From NCBI RefSeq assembly GCF_013408985.1, contig NZ_JACBZT010000001.1, forward strand, positions 4,791,197-4,855,196: 64,000 bases of DNA, read 5' to 3'. A program made the translations under genes and the position numbers. Positions 23,850 to 32,214 of the stretch are shown piece after piece. This DNA comes from Petropleomorpha daqingensis (GTDB lineage Bacteria; Actinomycetota; Actinomycetes; Mycobacteriales; Geodermatophilaceae). The notes beneath the pieces were generated by a model. It was not told where the DNA came from and ran no database searches. It was given only the letters and a program-made list of their open reading frames with translations. Numbering within the stretch: position 1 is the first letter of the stretch; the number at the start of each line of letters is the position of its first letter.

Positions 23850-24980
23850 GTGCCCGCCGTCAACTCAGCGCTCGTCGTCGGCGCCGGCCTCGCCGGCGCC
23901 GGTGTCGCCATCCACCTCGCCGGCAAGGGCGTCGCGGTCGACCTGGTCGAGATCAAGCCCGAGGTCGCCGCGCTCGGCTCCGGCATCACGCTGCAGGGCA
24001 ATGCGCTCCGCGAGCTGCGCTCCCTCGGCGTCTGGGACCAGGTCTCCGCGCACGGCTACGCCTTCGACGTCACCGGCTTCCGCGCCCCCGACCCGGCCGG
24101 CTCGGTGCTGTTCGAGGTCCCCGACGCCAAGACCGGCGGCCCCGACCTGCCCGCCGTCATGGGCATGCCCCGCCCGGAGCTCGCCCAGATCCTGGCCGAC
24201 CGGGCCACCGAGGTCGGCGTGAAGCTGCGTCTCGGCACGACGTTCACCGAGCTCGTCCAGGACGACGCCGGCGTCGACGTCACCTTCTCCGACGGCTCGA
24301 CCGGCCGCTACGACGTCGTCATCGGCGCCGACGGCGTCCGCTCCTGGACCCGCCGCGCGCTCGGCATCAACCTCGAGACCAGGTCGGTCGGGATGGGCAT
24401 CTGGCGCGCCTTCGGGCCGCGGCCGGCCGACGTCACCCGCACCGACCTGTACTACGGCGGCCCGTCCTACATCGCCGGCTACTGCCCGACCGGCGAGGAC
24501 TCGCTGTACGCCTACATCGTCGAGGACGCCCAGGACCGCAGCGCGCTCTCGCCCGAGGAGCAGCTGGCCACGATGAAGCGGCTCTCCGAGGCCTACCACG
24601 GCCCGTGGGACGAGATCCGCGAGACGCTCACCGACCCGTCCCGGGTCAACTACACGTGGTTCGAGACGCACGTGCTCGAGGCCCCGTGGAACCGCGGCCG
24701 CGTGGTGCTCATCGGCGACGCCGCGCACACCTGCCCGCCCACCATCGCCCAGGGCGGGGCCATGGCCCTGGAGGACGCCGTCGTCCTCGCCGAGCTGCTC
24801 ACCGAGCGCGACACGCTCGACCAGGACCTCTGGGACGCCTTCACCGCCCGCCGCTTCGAGCGCGCCAAGACGGTCGTCGACGCCTCCAACCAGCTCGCCC
24901 AGTGGCAGCTCGAGCACGTGCAGGGGGACATCCCCAGCCTCATGCGCTCGATCGCCATGCTCACCAGCCAGCCCGCCTGA
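23850..24980 (+). CDS. FAD-dependent aromatic monooxygenase (PHBH/salicylate hydroxylase type)
   Basis: A 376-residue class-A flavoprotein monooxygenase: FAD site SALVVGAGLAGAGVAIHLAG, the ribityl/NADPH-associated motif DVVIGADGVRSWTRRALG and the second FAD motif GRVVLIGDAAHTCPPTIAQG. It hydroxylates an aromatic ring with NAD(P)H and O2. The GTG start is 9 nt after the cyclase stop. The extradiol dioxygenase next to it implies that the hydroxylated product is a catechol- or hydroquinone-type diol. Confidence 0.9.
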   Translation: MPAVNSALVVGAGLAGAGVAIHLAGKGVAVDLVEIKPEVAALGSGITLQGNALRELRSLGVWDQVSAHGYAFDVTGFRAPDPAGSVLFEVPDAKTGGPDLPAVMGMPRPELAQILADRATEVGVKLRLGTTFTELVQDDAGVDVTFSDGSTGRYDVVIGADGVRSWTRRALGINLETRSVGMGIWRAFGPRPADVTRTDLYYGGPSYIAGYCPTGEDSLYAYIVEDAQDRSALSPEEQLATMKRLSEAYHGPWDEIRETLTDPSRVNYTWFETHVLEAPWNRGRVVLIGDAAHTCPPTIAQGGAMALEDAVVLAELLTERDTLDQDLWDAFTARRFERAKTVVDASNQLAQWQLEHVQGDIPSLMRSIAMLTSQPA

Positions 24981-24997
24981 ACCCGGAAGAGAAAGCC

Positions 24998-25939
24998 ATG
25001 CCTCCTCAGCGCCTGATCACCCATCTGCGGCACGTCGACCTCGCCGTGCCGGACTACCAGACCCAGCTCGACTTCTACACCAACGCGTGGGGTCTCAAGG
25101 CCGAGCACAGCGACTCGGGCCTGACCTTCCTCGCCGCCGAGGGCTCGCCGGAGCAGTACGTCGTCCGGCTGCGCGAGTCGGGCGACAAGCGGATCGACCT
25201 GATCTCGTTCGGGGCCAAGGACTCCGCCGACGTCGACACCCTCGCCGGGCAGCTCGCCGCCGACGGCGTGCAGCTGGTCAGCGAGCCGGGCACGCTGCAC
25301 ACCCCCGGTGGCGGCTACGGCTTCCGGTTCTTCGACAACGAGGGCCGCACGGTCGAGATCTCCGCGCACGTCGGCGTCCGCGAGCACCGGGCGATCGAGG
25401 AGGGCGAGTCCATCCCCGTCCGCCTCTCGCACGTGGTGATCAACTCCCCCGACCCCGAGGGCACCCAGGCCTTTTACGAGAAGCACCTCGGCTTCGCCCT
25501 GTCGGACACGCTGATGCACCCCCGCATGGGCAACATGATGTTCTTCATGCGGATCAACCCCTGGCACCACAGCCTGGCGATCGCCCGCGGTCCGCACCCC
25601 TCCCTGCACCACGCGAGCTTCGAGATGCGCGGCATCGACGAGTACATGCGCGGCACCGGCCGGCTGCTGCGCGCCGGGGTGGAGAAGATCTGGGGTCCCG
25701 GCCGCCACCTGGCCGGCAACAACACCTTCACCTACTTCCTCGACCCGTCGGGCAACACGATGGAGTACACGACGGAGCTGGACGTCCTCGACGAGGACGC
25801 CTGGCACCCGCACGTCTACGACTTCACCCAGCCCGAGGTCTCCGACCAGTGGGGCACGGCCAACGCGATGAACGAGTTCCTCGCGGCCAAGTCGTTCAAC
25901 GACCCCGACAAGGGTCTGTTCGTCGCGCCTCCGGTCTGA
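24998..25939 (+). CDS. Type I extradiol ring-cleavage dioxygenase (catechol 2,3-dioxygenase-like)
   Basis: A 313-residue two-domain VOC protein. Domain 1 starts LRHVDLAVPDYQTQLDFYT. Domain 2 holds the apparent Fe(II) triad: His in LSHVVINSPDPEG, His in SLHHASFEM and Glu in NTMEYTTEL, with the GHHLAGNNTF-like active-site strand (GPGRHLAGNNTFTYFLDPSG). This matches meta-cleaving type I dioxygenases, unlike the triad-poor VOC protein at 8739. Expected reaction: insertion of O2 next to the diol to give a ring-opened semialdehyde or keto acid. ATG follows AAGAGAAAGCC. Confidence 0.9.
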   Translation: MPPQRLITHLRHVDLAVPDYQTQLDFYTNAWGLKAEHSDSGLTFLAAEGSPEQYVVRLRESGDKRIDLISFGAKDSADVDTLAGQLAADGVQLVSEPGTLHTPGGGYGFRFFDNEGRTVEISAHVGVREHRAIEEGESIPVRLSHVVINSPDPEGTQAFYEKHLGFALSDTLMHPRMGNMMFFMRINPWHHSLAIARGPHPSLHHASFEMRGIDEYMRGTGRLLRAGVEKIWGPGRHLAGNNTFTYFLDPSGNTMEYTTELDVLDEDAWHPHVYDFTQPEVSDQWGTANAMNEFLAAKSFNDPDKGLFVAPPV

Positions 25940-25946
25940 TCGCGGC

Positions 25947-26918
25947 ATGAAGTTCGCGACCTGGGAGGACGGCGGGGTCGTCACCGCCGGGGTGGTCGGC
26001 GAGCACGGGCTGCACGCCCTGCCCGCCGGCGTGACCGTGCTCGACCTCGTGCGGGCGGGGCTGCCGGCCGCGCTCGAAGCCGGGACGGCGGCGTTCTCCG
26101 CGCCGCCGGTCCCGGTCGACGCCGTCCGGCTGCTGCCGCCGCTGCAGGCGCCGACCGTGCGGGACTTCGTCGCGTTCGAGGAGCACGTCGAGGGCGTGGT
26201 GAAGGGCGTCTCCGGGGGCACCGGCGGGGTGGCGCCGGAGTGGTACCAGGCACCGACGTTCTACTTCACCAACCCGTACGCGCTCATCGGCGCGCACGAC
26301 GACGTCGCGGTGCCGCCCGGCTCGCAGCGGTTCGACTTCGAGCTCGAGGTCGCCGTCGTCGTCGGCAAGGACGGCGCGTCGCTGTCGCCGGAGGACGCCC
26401 GGGACCACGTCTTCGGCTACACCGTCCTCAACGACTGGTCGGCCCGCGACCTGCAGGCCCGGGAGATGCGGGTGAACCTCGGCCCGGCCAAGGGCAAGGA
26501 CTCCGCCACCACCCTCGGGCCGTGGCTGGTCACCGCCGACGAGCTGGAGCCCTACCGCGACGACGACGGCTTCCTGCAGCTGGACATGCGGGTGAGCGTC
26601 AACGGCGTCGAGATCGGCCAGGACCTGCTCTCCAACATGGGCTGGCCGTTCGAGGAGCTGATCTCCTACGCCTCCCGCGGCACCTGGGTCCGCGCCGGCG
26701 ACGTGCTCGGCTCGGGCACCTGCGGCAACGGTGGCTGCCTCGGCGAGCTGTGGGGCACCCGCGGCGAGGCCGCTCCCCCGCCGCTGCAGCCCGGCGACGT
26801 CGTGGAGATGACCGTGGAGGGCATCGGCACCGTCCGCAACCGCGTCGTCGAGGGCATCGACCTGCCCCCGGTGCGCCCGGCCCGGCAGCGGCCGCGGAAC
26901 CGCAAGCGCCAGTCGTGA
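25947..26918 (+). CDS. Fumarylacetoacetate hydrolase-family protein
   Basis: A 323-residue FAH-fold enzyme with the catalytic/metal segments RFDFELEVAVVVGK (E-x-E), GYTVLNDWSARDLQ and NLGPAKGKDSATTLGPWLV, and the C-terminal GSGTCGNGGCLGELWG. The family covers hydrolysis of C-C bonds in 1,3-diketo acids, hydration and decarboxylation of meta-cleavage products. Placement after the extradiol dioxygenase makes it the probable next step. A GTGA overlap links it to the SDR. Confidence 0.9.
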   Translation: MKFATWEDGGVVTAGVVGEHGLHALPAGVTVLDLVRAGLPAALEAGTAAFSAPPVPVDAVRLLPPLQAPTVRDFVAFEEHVEGVVKGVSGGTGGVAPEWYQAPTFYFTNPYALIGAHDDVAVPPGSQRFDFELEVAVVVGKDGASLSPEDARDHVFGYTVLNDWSARDLQAREMRVNLGPAKGKDSATTLGPWLVTADELEPYRDDDGFLQLDMRVSVNGVEIGQDLLSNMGWPFEELISYASRGTWVRAGDVLGSGTCGNGGCLGELWGTRGEAAPPPLQPGDVVEMTVEGIGTVRNRVVEGIDLPPVRPARQRPRNRKRQS

Positions 26919-27658
26919 CGGTCGCGGGGAAGGTCGTCGTCGTCACCGGCGCGGGGCAGGGTCAGGGAGCCGCCGAGGCGCGGCTGCTGACCGCGCTCGG
27001 CGCGACGGTGATCGGCGTCGACCTGACCCCCGAGCCGGCCGAGGACCTGCCCGGGGTGACCTACCGGCAGCTCGACGTCACCGACGGGGCAGGCTGGACC
27101 GCGCTCGCCCACGAGCTGACGCGGGATCACGGCGTCGTGCACGGGCTGGTCGCCAACGCCGGGATCACCTGGCGGGCCCGCCTGGCCGACCTGCGGCCCG
27201 AGGACCTGTCCCGGGTGCAGCAGGTCAACGTCACCGGCACCTTGCTCGGCATCCAGGCGCTCACCCCGCTGATGACCGACGGCGGCTCGATCGTCGTCGT
27301 CGGCTCGGTCGCCGGCCTGACCGGCCACTTCCCTGCCGCGTACACCGCGTCGAAGTGGGCGCTGCGCGGGCTGGCCAAGGTCGCGTGCCTCGAGCTCGGT
27401 CCCCGCGGCATCCGGGTCAACACCGTGCACCCCGGCTACATCGAGACGCCGATGACCGCCTCGGCGGCCGCGGCGTTCCGCGCCGCGAACCTGGCCGAGA
27501 CGCCGCTGGGCCGCACCGGCACCGTCGACGAGGTCGCCCCGCTGGTCGCCTTCCTGATCGGCGACGACTCCACGTTCATCACCGGCGCCGAGATCCCCGT
27601 CGACGGCGGGCTGACCGCCCACGGCGGCGTCAAGTCCATCAGCGACGCCGTCCGCTGA
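26915..27658 (+). CDS. Short-chain dehydrogenase/reductase
   Basis: A 247-residue classical SDR: cofactor loop VVVVTGAGQGQGAAEARLL, LVANAGITW, catalytic Ser in VVVGSVAGLTGHFPA and YxxxK in AAYTASKWAL, with a VDGGLTAHGG end. The GAGQGQG loop and D after strand 2 (GVDLTPE) favour NAD+. It is translationally coupled to the FAH gene (GTGA) and likely oxidises or reduces an alcohol intermediate of the pathway. Substrate unknown. Confidence 0.9.
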   Translation: MTVAGKVVVVTGAGQGQGAAEARLLTALGATVIGVDLTPEPAEDLPGVTYRQLDVTDGAGWTALAHELTRDHGVVHGLVANAGITWRARLADLRPEDLSRVQQVNVTGTLLGIQALTPLMTDGGSIVVVGSVAGLTGHFPAAYTASKWALRGLAKVACLELGPRGIRVNTVHPGYIETPMTASAAAAFRAANLAETPLGRTGTVDEVAPLVAFLIGDDSTFITGAEIPVDGGLTAHGGVKSISDAVR

Positions 27659-27680
27659 ACCACCCCGAGAGGAACGAGCA

Positions 27681-28853
27681 GTGTTCGAGTACTTCCCCAC
27701 CGGCCCCTACACCTGGAACCTGAGCGTCGTCGCGACGCTGAACTCCGGTGGGCTGATCGACGAGGTCGACCGGGCCTGCCGGCCGATCAAGGACGCCGCG
27801 AACGCCGGTGAGGACGCCGGCACGCCGGACTTCCTGCGGGCGTGGACGGCGCTGACCGACCAGCTCGTCGGCCAGGCCGAGGAGGCGGAGAAGGCGGGGC
27901 ACACCCGCACCGCCGGGCAGCTGTACTTCCGGGCCTCCAACTACCTCGCGCAGGCCGAGCGGATGCTGGCCCACTCCGACCCGAACCGGGTGCCCACCTA
28001 CAAGCGGCTGCTGGAGATCGCCCAGAAGGCGTTCGACACCCACAGCCCGCGCGTCTCGCGGGTCGAGATCCCGTACGAGGGGACGACGCTGCCGGCGTAC
28101 TTCTCCGCGGCCCCCGGCGACGGCCCGAAGCCGGTGATCGTGCTCGTCAACGGCCTGGACTCGACCAAGGAGCACATGTACAGCTCCAACTTCTGGGAGG
28201 AGCTGGCCGCCCGCGGCATCTCCTGCCTGATGCTCGACCAGCCCGGCACCGGCGAGGCGCTGCGGCTGCAGGGCATCACCGCCCGGATCGACACCGAGGC
28301 CTGGGCCGGCGCGGCCGTCGACCACCTCGAAACCCGCGACGACGTCGACACGAGCCGCATCGGCATCGTCGGCTGGTCGCTGGGCGGCTACTACGCGCCC
28401 CGCGCCGCGGCGTTCGAGAAGCGCTTCGCGCTGGTCGTCGCCTGGGGCGCCAACCACAACTGGGGCGCCGTGCAGCGGCGCCGCAAGGAGCGCGAGGGCG
28501 AGCGGCCAGTCCCCCACTACTGGGAGCACGTGCTCTGGGTCTGGGGCAAGGACGGCGACGAGCACCACCTCGACGAGTTCCTCGACTTCGCCGACGGCGT
28601 GCACCTGGACGGCGTCGTCGAGCAGATCACCGTGCCGTTCCTCATCGCGCACGGCGCCAACGACCGGCAGATCCCGGTCGACTACGCGCACCGCTCCTAC
28701 GAGCAGGCGGTCAACTCGCCCAAGCGCGAACTGCGGGTGTTCACGCCCGAGGAGGGCGCGACCGAGCACATCGGGCTGGACCACCTGCCGCACGTCAGCG
28801 TGTTCATCGCCGACTGGGTCGCCGACACCTTCGCCGAGCTGGACCGCTCCTGA
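27681..28853 (+). CDS. Alpha/beta hydrolase, 2,6-dihydroxypseudooxynicotine-hydrolase-like
   Basis: A 390-residue hydrolase with a long helical N-terminal part (about residues 1-120, including AGQLYFRASNYLAQAERML). The alpha/beta core follows: VIVLVNGLDSTKEHMY, nucleophile Ser in IGIVGWSLGGYYAPRA (residue ~235), acid in AHGANDRQIP and a His near ATEHIGLDHLPH. This layout is that of the C-C-bond hydrolases acting on diketone side-chains of pyridine compounds. It is the last gene before a strong terminator, so it closes the operon. The pathway might therefore handle a pyridine or aryl-ketone substrate. Confidence 0.85.
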   Translation: MFEYFPTGPYTWNLSVVATLNSGGLIDEVDRACRPIKDAANAGEDAGTPDFLRAWTALTDQLVGQAEEAEKAGHTRTAGQLYFRASNYLAQAERMLAHSDPNRVPTYKRLLEIAQKAFDTHSPRVSRVEIPYEGTTLPAYFSAAPGDGPKPVIVLVNGLDSTKEHMYSSNFWEELAARGISCLMLDQPGTGEALRLQGITARIDTEAWAGAAVDHLETRDDVDTSRIGIVGWSLGGYYAPRAAAFEKRFALVVAWGANHNWGAVQRRRKEREGERPVPHYWEHVLWVWGKDGDEHHLDEFLDFADGVHLDGVVEQITVPFLIAHGANDRQIPVDYAHRSYEQAVNSPKRELRVFTPEEGATEHIGLDHLPHVSVFIADWVADTFAELDRS

Positions 28854-28861
28854 GACGGGCG

Positions 28862-28897
28862 CCGCGCCCGGGTGAGCCTCGCCGGCCCCGGGCGCGG
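28862..28897. terminator. Bidirectional hairpin terminator
   Basis: An 11-bp perfect GC stem, CCGCGCCCGGG with CCCGGGCGCGG, and a 14-nt loop fill the 49-bp gap between the convergent alpha/beta hydrolase and DUF5313 genes. The stem can be extended with one mismatch. No T-tract is present on either side, usual for this GC range. Position and strength make a shared terminator likely. Confidence 0.7.
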
Positions 28898-28902
28898 TGT
28901 CG

Positions 28903-29331
28903 TCAGAGCCGGGCCTGGTAGCGGGCGGCGCGCTTGACCGCGGCGGCCCGCTTGCGCTCGGACTCCTTCTGCTGCCGGACCAGGCCGGCCTCGTCGCGCA
29001 CCGCCTGGGCGGTGCCGGCGGGGTAGCCGGCCTTGACCACCCGGTTCTCGACGGCCTCGGGCATGTAGGCCAGCGCGTAGATCAGCGCGAGGAAGATCCC
29101 GCCGCCGGCCGCGGCCGCCCGCAGGCCGAAGGAGGCCGGCAGCACGGTGAGCACCAGGGCGATCGGCACGGCCATCTGCACGAACGTGCGCGCCACGTGC
29201 CGCAGCGCCCAGGTGCGCGTGGTGGTGTCGTGCAGCACCCACGCGCGGTGGCGCTGCGGCAGCCGCCCGCCGAGGGCGTACCAGAGCCACCGGTGCGGAG
29301 CCGGCCGGAGGACGCTCTCCTGCTCGGTCAT
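28903..29331 (-). CDS. DUF5313-type membrane protein
   Basis: A 142-residue protein with two hydrophobic spans (QMAVPIALVLTVLPASFGL and GGGIFLALIYALAYM) between a cytoplasmic N-terminus (RWLWYALGGRLPQRHRAWVLHD) and a basic C-terminal helix (RQQKESERKRAAAVKRAARYQ). The GGRLPxxxxxWVLHDxT motif is that of the actinobacterial DUF5313 family, of unknown function. Its ATG overlaps the stop of the MarR gene (ATGA), so the two are co-translated; a role in the same stress response is possible. Confidence 0.8.
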   Translation of the reverse strand: MTEQESVLRPAPHRWLWYALGGRLPQRHRAWVLHDTTTRTWALRHVARTFVQMAVPIALVLTVLPASFGLRAAAAGGGIFLALIYALAYMPEAVENRVVKAGYPAGTAQAVRDEAGLVRQQKESERKRAAAVKRAARYQARL

Positions 29332-29795
29332 CGGTCCCTCCCGGTGAGCGCCTGCTGGGACGCGGCGATCACCCGGGTCAGCCGGCTCTGCAGGTCCATC
29401 AGCTCCTCGACGGGCATGCCCAGCCGCTCCACGATGCCGGCCGGGACCTTCTCGGCCTCCGCCCGCAGTGCCGTCCCCTTGTCGGTGAGGGCGAGGGCGA
29501 GGTTGCGCTGGTCCCTCGGGTCGCGCTCGCGGCGCAGCAGCCCGGCCGACTCCAGCCGCTTGAGCAGCGGGGACAGCGTGCCGGGGTCGAGCTGCAGCAG
29601 ACCGGACAGGTCCTTGACCGACAGCGTCCCGTGCTGCCAGAGCGCCAGCATCACCAGGTACTGCGGATGGGTGAGGCCCAGCGGCTCGAGCACCGGCCGG
29701 TAGACGGCCACCACGGTGCGGGCGGCCACCGACAGCGCGAAGCAGACCTGGCGCTCGAGGGCGAGCAGGTCCTCGGTCGTCTCGGTGGTGGTCAC
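29328..29795 (-). CDS. MarR-family regulator, OhrR-like peroxide sensor
   Basis: A 155-residue winged-helix regulator. The N-terminal ERQVCFALSVAARTVVAVYRPVLEPLGLTHPQYLVMLALW matches OhrR/organic-peroxide sensors, including the reactive Cys (C18) in the QxCFALxxA motif. The DNA-binding region is SVKDLSGLLQLDPGTLSPLLKRLESAGLLRRERDPRDQRN. No ohr peroxidase gene is adjacent; instead a DUF5313 gene is co-transcribed. A perfect palindrome lies 34 nt upstream of the GTG and may be its operator. Confidence 0.85.
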   Translation of the reverse strand: MTTTETTEDLLALERQVCFALSVAARTVVAVYRPVLEPLGLTHPQYLVMLALWQHGTLSVKDLSGLLQLDPGTLSPLLKRLESAGLLRRERDPRDQRNLALALTDKGTALRAEAEKVPAGIVERLGMPVEELMDLQSRLTRVIAASQQALTGRDR

Positions 29796-29828
29796 GCCTC
29801 CCACGGTAGGCGCATGGCACGCCAATCG

Positions 29829-29840
29829 TTGGTATACCAA
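29829..29840. promoter_or_regulatory. Palindromic operator candidate for the MarR gene
   Basis: TTGGTATACCAA is a perfect 12-bp palindrome in the 59-bp gap between the MarR start and the end of the upstream FAD monooxygenase gene. It is AT-rich against a GC-rich background. Nearby half-site-like words (CCAATCG, GCTTGG) extend the symmetry loosely. Autoregulation by the MarR protein is inferred. Confidence 0.5.
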
Positions 29841-29854
29841 GCGTGCGCTTGGTC

Positions 29855-30967
29855 TCAGAACGGCTGGGACAGCGCTCCGAGCGCCCGACCGCTCAGCTGG
29901 TGGTGCAGCGTCGGGTCCTCGGGTGGGTCGACCTCCCACGCGGACAGCTGCAGCGACGTCTCCACGACGAGCCGGCAGCGGTCGAACCGGCGGCGGGTGA
30001 ACGCCTGCAGCGCGTCCTCCACCGATCCGCCGCGGGCCAGCTCCTCGGCCAGCACCACGGAGTCCTCGATCGCGATGCCCACGCCGTAGGCGATGTGCGG
30101 CGTGGTGGTGTGCGCCGCGTCGCCGATGAGCACGGTGCGGCCGCGGTGCCACGGCTGCGGCACGAGCAGCGCGGCCAGCGAACGCTGGTCGACGTCGTCG
30201 CGCAGCAGCGCCGCGACGTCGGCCACGACGCCGCCGAACGGGGCCAGCCGCGCCCGCAGCGCCGGCAGCCGGAGCTCGGCCGGCAGCCGGGCGGCGCCGT
30301 CGTCCGGCTGGAGGAACCACAGGTAGAGCTCGTCGTCTGCGATCGGGACGATGCCGACCCGGCCCTGCGGGCCCAGGTCGTACAGGAGATAGCGGTCGAC
30401 GTCCGCGGGCCGCGGCGCCGACGCCCGCCAGATCACCTGCGGTGCCGGCGTCGGCGCGGGAGCCTCCGGCAGCACCATCCCCCGGACCGTCGAGTGCAGC
30501 CCGTCGGCGCCGACCACCAGGTCGACCACCTCCGTGCTGCCGTCGGTGAGGTCGGCCTCCACGGCGTCGCCGCGGTCGCGCAGGGCGGTCACCGAGGTGC
30601 CGTAGCGGATCTGCGCACCGGCGGTGGCGGCCAGGGCCTCGCCGAGGATGCCGGCCAAGGCGACGCGGGAGATGGCCACGAACGACGGCGTCCCGGGCAC
30701 GAGCGGCTCGGTGACGATCCGGTGCACCACCGTGCCGTCGGGCGCGCAGATGTTCACCGCGTCGTGCCGGTACCCGCGGTCGACGACCGCGTCGAGCAGC
30801 CCGAGGGCGTGCAGCGCGCGCAGCGGCGAGTTCTGCAGCGCCAGGCCGATGCCGACCGGGCGGTCGGTCTCCTCGTGCTCGACGACGAGCGCCTCGATCC
30901 CGGCCCGGGCGAGCGCGATGGCCGCCGTCGTCCCGGCCGGACCGCCACCGACGACGAGCGCCCTCAT
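29855..30967 (-). CDS. FAD-dependent monooxygenase (class A) co-transcribed with ROK regulator 1
   Basis: A 370-residue PHBH-fold flavoenzyme: MRALVVGGGPAGTTAAIALARA, the DLVVGADGLHSTVRGM motif and GRTVLIGDAAHTTTPHIAYG. It has VGIGLALQNSPLRAL, a common variant of the second substrate-side loop. The ATG overlaps the stop of ROK regulator 1 (ATGA), which ties it to the glycoside locus rather than to the MarR gene beyond. It may hydroxylate an aglycone released by the deglycosidases; inferred from context. Confidence 0.87.
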   Translation of the reverse strand: MRALVVGGGPAGTTAAIALARAGIEALVVEHEETDRPVGIGLALQNSPLRALHALGLLDAVVDRGYRHDAVNICAPDGTVVHRIVTEPLVPGTPSFVAISRVALAGILGEALAATAGAQIRYGTSVTALRDRGDAVEADLTDGSTEVVDLVVGADGLHSTVRGMVLPEAPAPTPAPQVIWRASAPRPADVDRYLLYDLGPQGRVGIVPIADDELYLWFLQPDDGAARLPAELRLPALRARLAPFGGVVADVAALLRDDVDQRSLAALLVPQPWHRGRTVLIGDAAHTTTPHIAYGVGIAIEDSVVLAEELARGGSVEDALQAFTRRRFDRCRLVVETSLQLSAWEVDPPEDPTLHHQLSGRALGALSQPF

Positions 30968-32214
30968 GCCGCGGCCAGCTCCGGGTTCCCTGCCGGGCTG
31001 CTGCGCGGCAGCCACTGGGCCAGCCTGGACGGCGCGAAGAGCTCGTCGAGGACCAGGTGCACCGCTCCGGACAGGCCGGCGAGCTCGCCGAGCGAGGAGA
31101 ACTCGATCTGCAGCGTCCGGGTGGCCAGCGGCAGCGACCGGCGGTAGACCGCCTCGCGCACCGCCGCGAGGACGAAGTCGCCGGCCAGGACGACACCGCC
31201 GCCGAGCACCACCAGCGAGGGGTTGTAGAAGCTGACCAGCGTGGCGAGCGTGCTGCCGACGAGCCGGCCGGACTGCGCCAGGAGCGCCCGCGCCGCAGGG
31301 TCGCCTCGCTCGGCGGCGACGGTCACGTGCTCGGTGCCGATCGACCCTTCCGCGGCGAGGAGCTCGGCCATGACCGGGCTGCCGCCCGACTCCGCCAGCC
31401 GTCGGCCCTCCCGGGCGAGCGCGGCGCCCCCCGCGACGGCCTCCAGGCAGCCGGTGTTGCCGCAGCGGCAGATCACGTTCTCGGCCTCGGCGACGGCCAC
31501 GTGGCCGATGTCGCCGGCGCACCCGTTCGCGCCCCGGTGCAGCCGCCCGCGGGAGACGAGACCGGCGCCGATGCCCGTGCCGATCTTCACGAAGAGGACG
31601 TCGCCGGCGTCGGTCGCGTGCGGGTTGCTGCGCAGCTCGCCCAGCGCGAGCAGGTTCACGTCGTTGTCGACCCACGTCGGGGCGCCGAACCGACGCGACA
31701 TGCGCTGGCGGATCGGGTAGCCGTCCCAGCCGGGCATGATCGGCGGCGCCACCGGCAGGCCGGTGCTGAACTCGACCGGGCCCGGGACACCGACGCCGAC
31801 GCCCCACACGTCACCCGCGTCGGGATGCGCGGCGCGCAGTTCGTCGACGATCTGCTCCACCCGCGACAGCACGACCTCGGGCCCGTCGGCGATGTCCATC
31901 GGCTCGTTGACCGAGCCGATCACCTGGCCGGCCAGGTCGGCGATGCCGACGTTCATGTGGGTGGCACCGATGTCCGCCCCGACGACGACGCCGGCCTCGG
32001 CGCGCAGCCGCAGCTGCCGCGGCGCACGGCCACCGGTCGAGGGGCCCATCCCGGCCTGCGTGACGAGCCCGGCCGCCTCCAGCTCCGCGATCCGCGCCGC
32101 CACGACGCTGCGGCCGAGCCCGACCTGCTGCGTCAGCAGCGGCTGGGTCATCCCGGAGCCGCCGCGGATGGCGGCCAGGACAGCGGCCAGGCTGTCCATG
32201 CGTTCTGAGGGCAC
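30964..32214 (-). CDS. ROK-family transcriptional regulator 1
   Basis: A 416-residue ROK protein. The N-terminal helix-turn-helix (LAAVLAAIRGGSGMTQPLLTQQVGLGRSVVAARIAELEAAGLV) is followed by a sugar-kinase-like domain (VVGADIGATHMNVGIAD, the VDNDVNLLALGE motif, GTGIGAGLV and the zinc motif CRCGNTGCLE). I start it at the GTG (MPSERMDSLA) that has a GAGGAG site 7 nt upstream. ROK repressors release DNA on binding a sugar. It faces the sugar ABC importer across a 375-bp gap and probably controls it. Confidence 0.9.
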   Translation of the reverse strand: MPSERMDSLAAVLAAIRGGSGMTQPLLTQQVGLGRSVVAARIAELEAAGLVTQAGMGPSTGGRAPRQLRLRAEAGVVVGADIGATHMNVGIADLAGQVIGSVNEPMDIADGPEVVLSRVEQIVDELRAAHPDAGDVWGVGVGVPGPVEFSTGLPVAPPIMPGWDGYPIRQRMSRRFGAPTWVDNDVNLLALGELRSNPHATDAGDVLFVKIGTGIGAGLVSRGRLHRGANGCAGDIGHVAVAEAENVICRCGNTGCLEAVAGGAALAREGRRLAESGGSPVMAELLAAEGSIGTEHVTVAAERGDPAARALLAQSGRLVGSTLATLVSFYNPSLVVLGGGVVLAGDFVLAAVREAVYRRSLPLATRTLQIEFSSLGELAGLSGAVHLVLDELFAPSRLAQWLPRSSPAGNPELAAA

